Positions 55,945 through 64,000 of a stretch of DNA of 64,000 nucleotides are shown piece after piece; positions within the stretch are counted from its first letter, which is position 1; every line of letters starts with the position of its first letter. Made by a program: the position numbers and the translations under genes. This DNA is from Cupriavidus sp. D39 (GTDB taxonomy: Bacteria; Pseudomonadota; Gammaproteobacteria; Burkholderiales; Burkholderiaceae). Location: contig NZ_JAPNLE010000009.1 in assembly GCF_026627925.1 (NCBI RefSeq), positions 2,728,001 through 2,792,000 on the forward strand. Direction: 5' to 3'. The notes under the pieces were generated by a model that did not search any database, had not been told where the DNA came from, and saw only the letters and a list, made by a program, of their open reading frames with translations.

Positions 55945-56907
55945 ATGATCAACCTGTTCGTCCTGCAGAAAGGCCGGCTCGCACAGGAGCAGGTCGACGA
56001 TCGCAATGAACTTCTGCAGCACAAGCCGATCTGGATCGATGTCATCAGCCCCGATGACGAGGAACTCGCCTGGATCAAGGAAGCCTACGGCGTAGCCCTG
56101 CCGGAGCTGGAGGACCTGGGCGACCTGGAAGCCTCGGCCCGCTACTTCGAGGGCGAGGACGAGAACATCCATATCCGCACCGACTTCCTGCTCGACGAGG
56201 AAGATATCTCGCGCAACGTGCGCGTGGCGTTCGTGCTCACGCGCGACGTGCTGTTCTCCATCCACGACGAAGACCTGCCGGTGTTCCGGCTGGTGCGGTT
56301 ACGCGCGCGCATGCGCCTGGGCTCGGTGCGCAACGCCAAGGACGTGCTGATGGACCTGTACGCCACCGATGCCGAATACTCGGCGGACTCCATCGAGGAA
56401 GTCTACGAGCGGCTGGAAGAAGCCAGCAAGCGCGTGCTGGCGGAGAACGTGACCGATGCCGCCGCGGCCGACGTGCTGGAAACCATCGCCCGCGAGGAAG
56501 ACCTGAACGGCCGCATCCGCCGCAACGTGATGGACACGCGCCGCGCGGTCTCCTTCCTGATGCGCAGCCAGTTGCTGTCTGCCGAGCAGCAGGACGAAGC
56601 CCGCCAGATCCTGCGCGATATCGACTCCATCGAGAACCACACCGCGTTCCTGTTCGACAAGATCAACTTCCTGATGGATGCCACGGTCGGTTTCATCAAC
56701 ATCAACCAGAACAAGATCATCAAGCTGTTCTCGGTGGTGTCGGTGGCGCTGATGCCGCCTACGCTGATCGCCAGCATCTACGGCATGAACTTCAAGTTCA
56801 TGCCGGAGCTGGACTGGGCCGCAGGCTATCCGTGGGCCATCGCGCTGATGGCCGTGTCGGCGGCGATCCCGCTGGTGTACTTCAAGAGGAAGGGCTGGCT
56901 GAGCTGA
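55945..56907 (+). CDS. corA: magnesium/cobalt transporter CorA
   Basis: The 320-aa protein starts MINLFVLQKGRLAQEQVDDR. A long cytoplasmic, mostly helical domain is followed by two C-terminal membrane helices with the pore signature YGMNF (in ASIYGMNFKFMPELDW) and the basic tail FKRKGWLS. It forms a pentameric Mg2+ channel in the inner membrane. Monocistronic with a long leader. Confidence 0.96.
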   Translation: MINLFVLQKGRLAQEQVDDRNELLQHKPIWIDVISPDDEELAWIKEAYGVALPELEDLGDLEASARYFEGEDENIHIRTDFLLDEEDISRNVRVAFVLTRDVLFSIHDEDLPVFRLVRLRARMRLGSVRNAKDVLMDLYATDAEYSADSIEEVYERLEEASKRVLAENVTDAAAADVLETIAREEDLNGRIRRNVMDTRRAVSFLMRSQLLSAEQQDEARQILRDIDSIENHTAFLFDKINFLMDATVGFININQNKIIKLFSVVSVALMPPTLIASIYGMNFKFMPELDWAAGYPWAIALMAVSAAIPLVYFKRKGWLS

Positions 56908-56934
56908 TTGAGTATGTGCCGCGCTGCCCCGGAC

Positions 56935-57708
56935 TCAGTCCGGCAGCGTGGCCGCGCCCATGCGGCGCGCGATGATATTGGCCTTGACCTTGAAGTTCAC
57001 GCGCACATTGGCGCAGTACTCCTTCTTGTCGAAGCACTTCGGCGCCGGCAGCGCGGCGGCCAGGCGCGCTGCCTGGCCCACGCTCAGCTTGGCGGCGCTG
57101 GTCTTGAAGTAATGCTGGGCCGCGGCCTCCACGCCGAACACGCCCTCGCCCCACTCCACCGAATTCAGATAGATCTCGTAGATACGCTGCTTGTCGAGCC
57201 AGAACTCGAGCATCCAGGTGATGGCCAGCTCCTGGCCTTTGCGCAGGTAGTGCTGCTCGGACGAGAGGAAGAGGTTCTTGGCCAGTTGCTGCGTGATGGT
57301 GGATCCGCCACGCACGATGTGCCCGCGCTTCTTGTTGCGCTCCCACGCATCGAGCATGGCGTCGAGCTCGTAGCCGGGATGGTTGACGAAGTCGGCGTCC
57401 TCGCTGGCGATCACCGCGCGCTTGAGGTTGCGGGAGATGTCGTCATAGCCCACCCAGCGGCGATCCACCTGGCAGCTCCAGAACTTGAAGCCACACAGGC
57501 GCCACTGCTCGGCCCGCAGGAACGCCGTGGATGACGGGTTCACGGTTTGCCAGGCAGCGATCTGCAGGAAGAAATACACCTGCATGGCCAGCACGCCTGC
57601 GATCAGCGTGCCAAGCAGGTAGGCGAGCCAGCGCAGCGGGTTGAGGCCGCCGCCGCCCCTGCCGCCTTGAGCAGCCCCGGGACGGGCGGTGCGCTTGCGC
57701 TCAGCCAT
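56935..57708 (-). CDS. mtgA: monofunctional peptidoglycan transglycosylase MtgA
   Basis: MtgA polymerises lipid II to glycan strands. From [20 protein letters not shown] (57708) the protein has 257 residues, one membrane helix ([20 protein letters not shown]) and the GT51 domain: catalytic Glu in [33 protein letters not shown] and [20 protein letters not shown]. Upstream in-frame codons overlap aroE and are not used. It follows aroE by 23 bp. Confidence 0.95.
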   Translation of the reverse strand: MAERKRTARPGAAQGGRGGGGLNPLRWLAYLLGTLIAGVLAMQVYFFLQIAAWQTVNPSSTAFLRAEQWRLCGFKFWSCQVDRRWVGYDDISRNLKRAVIASEDADFVNHPGYELDAMLDAWERNKKRGHIVRGGSTITQQLAKNLFLSSEQHYLRKGQELAITWMLEFWLDKQRIYEIYLNSVEWGEGVFGVEAAAQHYFKTSAAKLSVGQAARLAAALPAPKCFDKKEYCANVRVNFKVKANIIARRMGAATLPD

Positions 57709-57731
57709 GCTCGAGCCTGCCTGGCGCCGCG

Positions 57732-58628
57732 TTAGCGCGCGGCTTCGGCCTGCAGCGCAGCGCGCAGCGTTGCCAGCACGGGTGCGGTGGCGGGCCGCAC
57801 GCCACGCCAATTGTAGAAGGCCTCGGCAGCCTGCTCGACCAGCATGCCCAGCCCGTCGCTGGTGCGCGCGCCGCATTGGGCGGCGAACTTCAGGAATACG
57901 GTGGGCTGGGCGCCGTACATCATGTCGTAGGCCAGCACGTCCTTGCCCAGCAGTTCCGCCGGCACCGGCGGCAGTTCGCCCTGCAGGCTGCTGCTGGTGG
58001 CGTTGATGACCACGTCGCAGGCGTCTTCATCCGTCAAACCCGCCAGCGCGTCGAAGCCGCCGCCCCACAATTCCACGCCGTACTCGTCGGCCTGCTGGGC
58101 CACGTTTTCCAGGATATCGCTGGCGCGCTGGGGCGTGCGGTTGGCCACCACGATGCGATCCGGGCGGCACGCGATCAGCGGCAGCATGGCGCCCATGGCG
58201 GCGCCGCCCGCGCCCAGCAGCAGGATGCGCTTGCCTTCGAGCAAGGTATCCAGGTTGACTTCGATGTCGCGCGTGAGGCCGACACCGTCGGTGTTGTCGC
58301 CGTGGATCACGCCGTCCTCGATCCACATGGTGTTGACCGCGCCCGCGCTCTCGGCGCGCGGCGTCAGGCGCTCGGCCAGGTCGTAGGCTTCGAGCTTGAA
58401 AGGCACGGTCACGTTCAGGCCGTGGCCGCCGCCGTCGAAGAAGGCGCGCACGGTGGCAACGAACCCATCGAGCGGCGCCAGCAGGCGCTCGTACACGACA
58501 GCCTCGCCGGTCTGCTGCGCGAACGCGGCATGGATGGCGGGCGAGCGGCTGTGCGCGATGGGGTTTCCGATCACGACGTAACGGTCGGCGGGAGTCTGGG
58601 ATTGCATAGTGTCAGGTGATGATGTCAT
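57732..58628 (-). CDS. aroE: shikimate dehydrogenase
   Basis: AroE reduces dehydroshikimate with NADPH in aromatic amino acid synthesis. The 298-aa protein has [20 protein letters not shown], the catalytic Lys in [22 protein letters not shown] and [10 protein letters not shown] plus NRTPQRA for NADP binding. Its start overlaps the stop of the upstream TonB-like gene (ATGA). Confidence 0.97.
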   Translation of the reverse strand: MTSSPDTMQSQTPADRYVVIGNPIAHSRSPAIHAAFAQQTGEAVVYERLLAPLDGFVATVRAFFDGGGHGLNVTVPFKLEAYDLAERLTPRAESAGAVNTMWIEDGVIHGDNTDGVGLTRDIEVNLDTLLEGKRILLLGAGGAAMGAMLPLIACRPDRIVVANRTPQRASDILENVAQQADEYGVELWGGGFDALAGLTDEDACDVVINATSSSLQGELPPVPAELLGKDVLAYDMMYGAQPTVFLKFAAQCGARTSDGLGMLVEQAAEAFYNWRGVRPATAPVLATLRAALQAEAAR

Positions 58629-59542
58629 CGGGACTGCAGGCGAGTTTCCAGCCCACTGCGCGAAAACTTGAATGTGGAGATCACTTCGAGAATGTCCTGG
58701 CGCGCCTGCATCTGCGCCGTGAACCCGCCGAACGGCGCCGCCGCCCGCACGATGGCGACCGCCTGGCGGTCCAGCGCGGGATCGCCCGAGCTCTTGACCA
58801 CGTCGATGGCATCGATGTTGTAGCCATCGCGGTTGTAGCCAAGCCGGCCCTGCCGGTTGACGTTGATCACCAGGATCAGCTGCCCGTAGAGCGGCTTGCC
58901 ATTGCGCTGGGGGAAATCGCTTGTGCCGCGCGCTTCGATCTTCTGGCGCAGGCGGTCGTAGTACTGCGCGTATTCCACTTCCTGCGCGCTGGTGGCGGTG
59001 AGCTGGTAGCGCTTGGGCCGCTTGGCGTATTGCTCGAGGTTGCGGCCGATCTCGGCTTCGAGCTTGGCCATCTCGTCAAGCGAGGTGCGTTCGTCCTGGC
59101 CACGCAGCGGGTTTTCCACGCGCTGCTGGCCGGGCTTGAGCGGCTGGCTGTGCACCGGCGGCGCGGCTTCGCGCGACTGCGTCATCAGCCGCTGCTGTTC
59201 CTGCTCCATCTGCTCCACGCGGCGCTGCATCTGGCGCACCAGGTCGCCGTCCTTGGTGACGGTCTGGGCCGGCAGCGGCGTGGTCGCGCGCTGCTGGTCG
59301 TGCTCGCCGCCGCCGTCGAGGTTGGCCTGGGCCAGCACGGTTGGGTTCTGCGGGCGCTGCGCCGACTTGGAATTGACCAGCACCACGTCGAGCGCGGCAT
59401 CGGTACGCTTGATCTCGAACGCCTCCGGCGCCACGACGCGCACGGTCAGCAGCAAGGCATGGGCCAGCAACGAGACGACCAGCGCCTTGGCCATCGTGCT
59501 GCTGGCGTTCCACCACTGGCGGGGAGAAAAAGCGGCTTTCAC
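58625..59542 (-). CDS. TonB-like energy transducer
   Basis: The 305-aa protein has one N-terminal membrane helix (ALVVSLLAHALLLTVRVV, with the TonB-type His), a long coiled-coil periplasmic region rich in Gln and Glu (RQMQRRVEQMEQEQQRLM), and a C-terminal TonB domain (GKPLYGQLILVINVNRQGRL to FSRSGLE). ExbB/ExbD are not nearby, so the partner is unknown. Overlaps aroE by ATGA. Confidence 0.85.
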   Translation of the reverse strand: MKAAFSPRQWWNASSTMAKALVVSLLAHALLLTVRVVAPEAFEIKRTDAALDVVLVNSKSAQRPQNPTVLAQANLDGGGEHDQQRATTPLPAQTVTKDGDLVRQMQRRVEQMEQEQQRLMTQSREAAPPVHSQPLKPGQQRVENPLRGQDERTSLDEMAKLEAEIGRNLEQYAKRPKRYQLTATSAQEVEYAQYYDRLRQKIEARGTSDFPQRNGKPLYGQLILVINVNRQGRLGYNRDGYNIDAIDVVKSSGDPALDRQAVAIVRAAAPFGGFTAQMQARQDILEVISTFKFSRSGLETRLQSR

Positions 59543-59655
59543 GATGGGCGGGACGTTGGCTGGGAAGCGTCGATCGGGCGAGACTGGGGCCGGGGTCCGT
59601 GGGACCCCGGGTCAGACTGCGATTGTAAGGGAGCGCCTCGTTTTTTCCGAGGAAC

Positions 59656-61811
59656 TCAGCCCGCGCCGCTGGCGCCGGTGTCGCGTGTGTCCGACGAAGC
59701 GCCTTCGCTTGTGGCATCGGCGGCACTCGCGGCTTCGTCATCGCCGGTTTCCCCGGCCGCGGCGTCCGCCTCACCTTCAGCCGCCCCCTCGAGCACCCCT
59801 CGGCAGCGGCTTCGGCGGCCTCCTCGGCCGCGGCTTCAGCGGCGGCTTGCGCCGACACTTCGCTGGCTTCGTCGTCCCGTTCCATCTCTTCCTGCGGCAG
59901 TTCGCCTTCGCCGGCAAACACTTCCAGGACACGGCACGACACTTCCAGCGAGATCTCGTCGATAGCGCCGATCTCCAGCAGCACCTGGGTGCCGCGCGAA
60001 GCCTGCATCAGCTCGGGCACGCGCGTGACCAGCGGGATCTCGGCAAAGCGCACGGCGCCCTCCTTGAGCACCGAACCCATCAGGCGCTCGCGCTTTTCCT
60101 GCTGCAGCCAGCGCAGGCACCAGTAGCGTTCCATGGTCGACTGGTGGTCGGCATAGGCGGCGTAGGTGCCTTCGAAATCCGCCACGGCAGCCAGCAGGTC
60201 CGAGTCCTTGGGCTTGAACGGCGCCACCAGCTTGGCCGTGATGCCGTGCTGGGCAACGGCCAGGATCTGCCACTGGTTGACCAGGTCGACGTAGCGCCGC
60301 AGCGGCGAGGTGCTCCACGCATATTGCGCCACGCCCAGCCCCTCGTGGGGCGCCGGGTAGGTCTGCATGCGGGTGCGGTTCATGCCCCAGGCCTTCTGCG
60401 TGCGATAGATGCCCGGCACGCCGTTGTCGGCCAGCAGCTTGCCCCAGGTGCTGTTGGCCAGGATCATTAGCTCGGCCACGATCTTGTCGAGCGGGGAGCC
60501 GCGGCGGCGCTGCTCGATGCGCACGCGTTCGCCGCCCTCTTCCAGCAGGTCGATGTAGAAGCTGTAGTCGGCACGGTTGTGCGACTCGGGACGCAGCCCG
60601 CTGGCAAGACGCGCCTTCTGGCGTTCGTCGTGCAGCCAGCCGGAGAAATGGAACAGCTGGGTCAGCGCGTCGCGGAACGGGTAGTCGCCGGTGCCGGCGG
60701 CCAGCGCGGCCTCGGTCACCACATCCTCAAGCAGGTTGTGGCGCAGGTTGGCCGCGATCTTGACCAGCTCGGCGCGGGTCTCGCTGCTGACGATCATCTG
60801 CAGGGCCGGGTCGTAGACCACGTACAGCGACAGGGCCGGGCACTCGCGGCCTTCCTGCAGCGTGTAGCGCTCCACCACGGAATCCGGCAGCATGGTGATC
60901 TTGTCGCCAGGGAAGTAAACCGTCGACAGGCGATGGCGCGCAACCGTGTCGAGCGGCTCGCCACGGCGGATGCCCAGCCCGGGCGCCGCGATATGGATGC
61001 CGACGCGGATCTTGCCGCCGTCCAGCGGCGTGACCGACAGCGCATCGTCGATCTCGGTGGTGGTGACGTCATCGATGGAGAACGCCTCCACATCCGCGCG
61101 CGGCAGCTCGCCGGCGGGTTCCGGCACGGCCACGTCGGGAAAGCCCGTGCCCTTGGGGAAGCATTCGGAGAGGAACTTGGCCTCGTGCAGCGCGCGCGGG
61201 CTGGCAATGCCGCCCACCGCCACCATCAGCCGCATCGGCGACATGCCGAGCGCGGTGCAGGCGGCGTCCATCGCCTTGTATTCGAGGCTGTTCTTGTCAG
61301 GCTTGAACAGCAGTTGCAGTGCCTTGCCGCGGAACGCCTCGGGCAAGGTCAGGGCCTTGAGCTGGTTTTCGTACTCGGCCTGCACCAGGGCTTGCTGCTT
61401 CTTGCGCTCGAGCGCGGCCAGCGCAGCCTTGAGCTGGTCTTCCGGCGCGCGCTGGTAGCGCCCGCGGCCCTTGCGGCGGAAATACACCGGATTGCCGTGC
61501 AGCGTCTGCGCCAGCGCGGCTTGCTGCACCACGCTCGCACCCGCGCCGTAGTACTCGGCCGCCAGGTCGACAAAGCCGAATTCTTCTTCCGACGCGCATT
61601 CCCACAGGAATTCCAGGTCGACCTCGCTGACCAGGTCGGCGGTCTGGCGCAACAGCTCGATCGCCGACGGCTGCGCAAACTGCAGCAGAACGTCGCGCGA
61701 CTTGACCTTGGTGCGCTTGCCCGCGGGCAGCTCCACCTGGTACGACTCGCCCTGCTGGGTCAGCACGGTGCCGGCGCGAATCTCGCCGCCTTCTTCGAAC
61801 AGCAACTGCAT
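59656..61811 (-). CDS. RNB-domain exoribonuclease (RNase II/R family, apparent frameshift)
   Basis: The protein starts MQLLFEEGGEIRAGTVLTQQ. A large RNB domain has FSIDDVTTTEIDDALSVTPL with the catalytic Asp cluster, and YAWSTSPLRRYVDLVNQWQI. A C-terminal S1-like part is followed by an Ala/Glu tail. In the written sequence the tail leaves frame after AEAAAEG and runs, antisense-like, into the TonB gene to 59076. One extra base in the C4 run at 59796-59799 restores an acidic tail (VLEGAAEGEADAAAGETGDD...) ending at 59656, 718 aa. The broken tail is outside the catalytic part. Shows the same one-base deletion pattern as other genes. Confidence 0.88.
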
Positions 61812-61993
61812 GGATCGATACTTTCAGAAATGCCGGGAACCGCTCTTGGTAAACAAGCGCCCTGGCGCTTTGTGACGCCTGCGGGAACGGCCCGGTGAGA
61901 GAAATGGTGCAAGGCCGCCTTCAGGCGAGACGGCAACCGGACCTGAGATGATACCGCACCGCGCCGGCTGAAAGCTCTGCGCGGGCCGGCCTG

Positions 61994-62801
<808 letters not shown>

Positions 62802-62808
62802 GCCGCGC

Positions 62809-63483
62809 TCATGCCTGCGGCTCCGGGTCGATGGGGCTGACCTGGCTGACCTGGCTGACCTGGCTGACCTGGCTGACCTGGCTGACCTGGCTGACCTGGC
62901 CATCGGGACCATAGCCGCAGAAAGCGAGGACTTCATCGACGTAGTCGGCAAATTCGCTGATGCCGTGGTCGCTGCCCTCGATGACGCGGGTGTGCGCCCC
63001 GGGGAATGCCGCCAGCATCTCGCGGTAGTCCAGCACCTCGTCGCCGGTCGCGGCCATCAGGAAATAGCGCTGCGGCCGGGTGATGGGCTCGACCCGCAGC
63101 GCCAGCAGTTCATCCAGGTGGTGGCGCTCCACCCGCACCGAGCCGCCGCCGTGCCAAAGCGGCTGGTCGCCAAGGTGGCGCTCCAGGTCGGTCCACGGAT
63201 GCACCGCCGGGTTGAGCAGCACCGCGCGGCAGCCGTGGCGCTCGGCCAGCCAGCGCGCATAGAAGCCGCCCAGCGAGGAGCCGATGATGGTGAGCGGCTG
63301 CGCGCCGCCAGCCTGCGAGGCCGCGATGGCCGCTTCGGCCTGGGCGATGGCCTGGGCCGGCGACACATTCAGCACGGGGCAGGCGTAATAGCGCCCCACG
63401 CCCCACTCGCGCATGCGCTCCTGGACCAGGCGGGCCTTGAAGGACTGCGGTGACGAGCGGAAACCGTGCAGGTACAGCAACAT
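62809..63483 (-). CDS. YqiA-like alpha/beta hydrolase with C-terminal QVS repeats
   Basis: The 224-aa protein has the opening [17 protein letters not shown], the nucleophile elbow [19 protein letters not shown], an Asp region ([13 protein letters not shown]) and the catalytic His in [18 protein letters not shown], matching the YqiA/UPF0227 esterase family. The C-terminus carries seven repeats of Gln-Val-Ser after the end of the fold, coded by a 9-bp tandem repeat. Substrate unknown. Confidence 0.88.
   Translation of the reverse strand: MLLYLHGFRSSPQSFKARLVQERMREWGVGRYYACPVLNVSPAQAIAQAEAAIAASQAGGAQPLTIIGSSLGGFYARWLAERHGCRAVLLNPAVHPWTDLERHLGDQPLWHGGGSVRVERHHLDELLALRVEPITRPQRYFLMAATGDEVLDYREMLAAFPGAHTRVIEGSDHGISEFADYVDEVLAFCGYGPDGQVSQVSQVSQVSQVSQVSQVSPIDPEPQA
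62836..62898. repeat. 9-bp tandem repeat, seven exact copies, coding
   Basis: GCTGACCTG is repeated seven times without error. On the minus strand it codes (QVS)7 at the end of the hydrolase. The unit is a multiple of three, so copy changes do not alter the frame; copy number may vary between strains. Confidence 0.95.
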
Positions 63484-63495
63484 GCCAGCCCCCGT

Positions 63496-64000
63496 TCAGG
63501 CGCAAGCGCCGGCAGCAAAGGCATCCAGCAGTTTCTGGTGGACGCCGCCGAAGCCGCCGTTGCTCATGACCAGCACATGGTCGCCCGGGCGCGCGGCGGC
63601 TCGCACCGCGCGGACCAGTTCGGGCAGATCGCTGAAGGCGGCCGCGCGCTCGCCCAGCGGCGCCAGCGATCCGGCCAGGTCCCAGCCCAGCGCATCCTTG
63701 CCGCTGGCCGCGCCGTAGCCGAACACCAGGTCAGCCGTCTCGAGGCTGGCCGGCAGCTGCGCCTTCATCACGCCCAGCTTCATGGTGTTGGAGCGCGGCT
63801 CCAGCACCGCCAGGATGCGCGCCCCGCCAACCCGCTTGCGCAGGCCGTCGAGCGTGGTCTGGATTGCCGTGGGATGGTGGGCAAAGTCGTCATAGACCGT
63901 GATGCCATTGACCACGCCACGCACTTCCATGCGGCGCTTCACGTTAGCGAAACGCGACAAGGAGTCGATCGCCTGCGGCGCGGGCACGCCCACGTGGCGG
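63496..64000 (-). CDS. mpl: UDP-N-acetylmuramate:tripeptide ligase Mpl, C-terminal part
   Basis: Mpl reuses the murein tripeptide by joining it to UDP-MurNAc. The visible C-terminal 167 residues contain FANVKRRMEVRGVVNGITVY, DDFAHHPTAIQTTLDGLRKR (Mur ligase C-terminal domain) and LEPRSNTMKLG, typical of Mpl rather than MurC. The gene continues beyond the right edge; its start is not in the window. It ends 12 bp before the hydrolase. Confidence 0.93.
   Translation of the reverse strand, partial: RHVGVPAPQAIDSLSRFANVKRRMEVRGVVNGITVYDDFAHHPTAIQTTLDGLRKRVGGARILAVLEPRSNTMKLGVMKAQLPASLETADLVFGYGAASGKDALGWDLAGSLAPLGERAAAFSDLPELVRAVRAAARPGDHVLVMSNGGFGGVHQKLLDAFAAGACA

Noticed and set aside
59076..59655. 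RNB ribonuclease reading continuing through the TonB-like gene
   Set aside because: The 190 extra residues are low-complexity Arg/Ala and lie in another frame of the TonB gene; a one-base correction gives a normal acidic tail ending at 59656.
62836..62898. CRISPR-like array
   Set aside because: Pure 9-bp tandem repeat without spacers, in a coding frame.

Overview
The window reads as a chromosomal segment of a high-GC betaproteobacterium of the Ralstonia/Cupriavidus lineage (Burkholderiaceae). The main reason is a full set of homologues of the Phc quorum-sensing system: the LysR-type master regulator PhcA at 40002-40991 and a phcB-phcS-phcR-phcQ operon at 9837-14724. Almost everything else is housekeeping. 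I see no prophage, IS element, CRISPR array, rRNA or tRNA gene.

Layout, left to right. A 33-codon ORF of unknown function with a strong Shine-Dalgarno, then oxyR and recG (minus). queA-tgt and yajC-secD-secF (plus: queuosine synthesis and preprotein translocation), closed by a terminator. The Phc operon (minus). Cytochrome b561 and two YceI proteins (minus), purB (minus), a GST (plus), mnmA-Nudix, a DapA-family enzyme and a small hypothetical (minus), and a TorF-type porin (minus). pntAA-panD-pntAB-pntB (plus), then an atypical response regulator. An rRNA methyltransferase, a DsbA-like isomerase, hemJ, proA, holA, lptE, leuS, dapB and bamE (minus). fur (plus) converges on phcA (minus). gapA-tkt (minus). 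speE-like, VOC protein, rsmE and yidB-like (plus). Barstar plus secreted guanyl-RNase (minus), maeB (minus). thiL-pgpA-pncC (plus), pyrF (minus), a DMT transporter and corA with a long leader (plus). mtgA, aroE, a TonB-like protein, an RNB ribonuclease, a short-chain dehydrogenase remnant, ubiC, a YqiA-like hydrolase and the 3' part of mpl (minus).

The most important caveat is that six genes (phcR, phcS, phcB, pntB, the DsbA-like isomerase and the RNB ribonuclease, perhaps also thiL) are each broken by an apparent one-base deletion, mostly in short homopolymers. Adding one base restores a full-length family member each time. The one-directional bias, and hits in ordinary housekeeping genes, favour consensus sequencing error over gene decay. 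Until reads are checked, these genes should be treated as probably intact, and it remains open whether quorum sensing works in this strain.

Points of novelty are a putative 26-aa Cys-rich leader ORF with its own promoter upstream of corA, an operator-like palindrome over the maeB promoter, an 18-bp inverted repeat just ahead of the GST start, panD set inside the transhydrogenase operon followed by a 15-bp hairpin, a secreted RNase with a barstar carrying an N-terminal extension, a seven-copy 9-bp coding repeat, and a response regulator whose receiver holds an insertion of about 40 residues.
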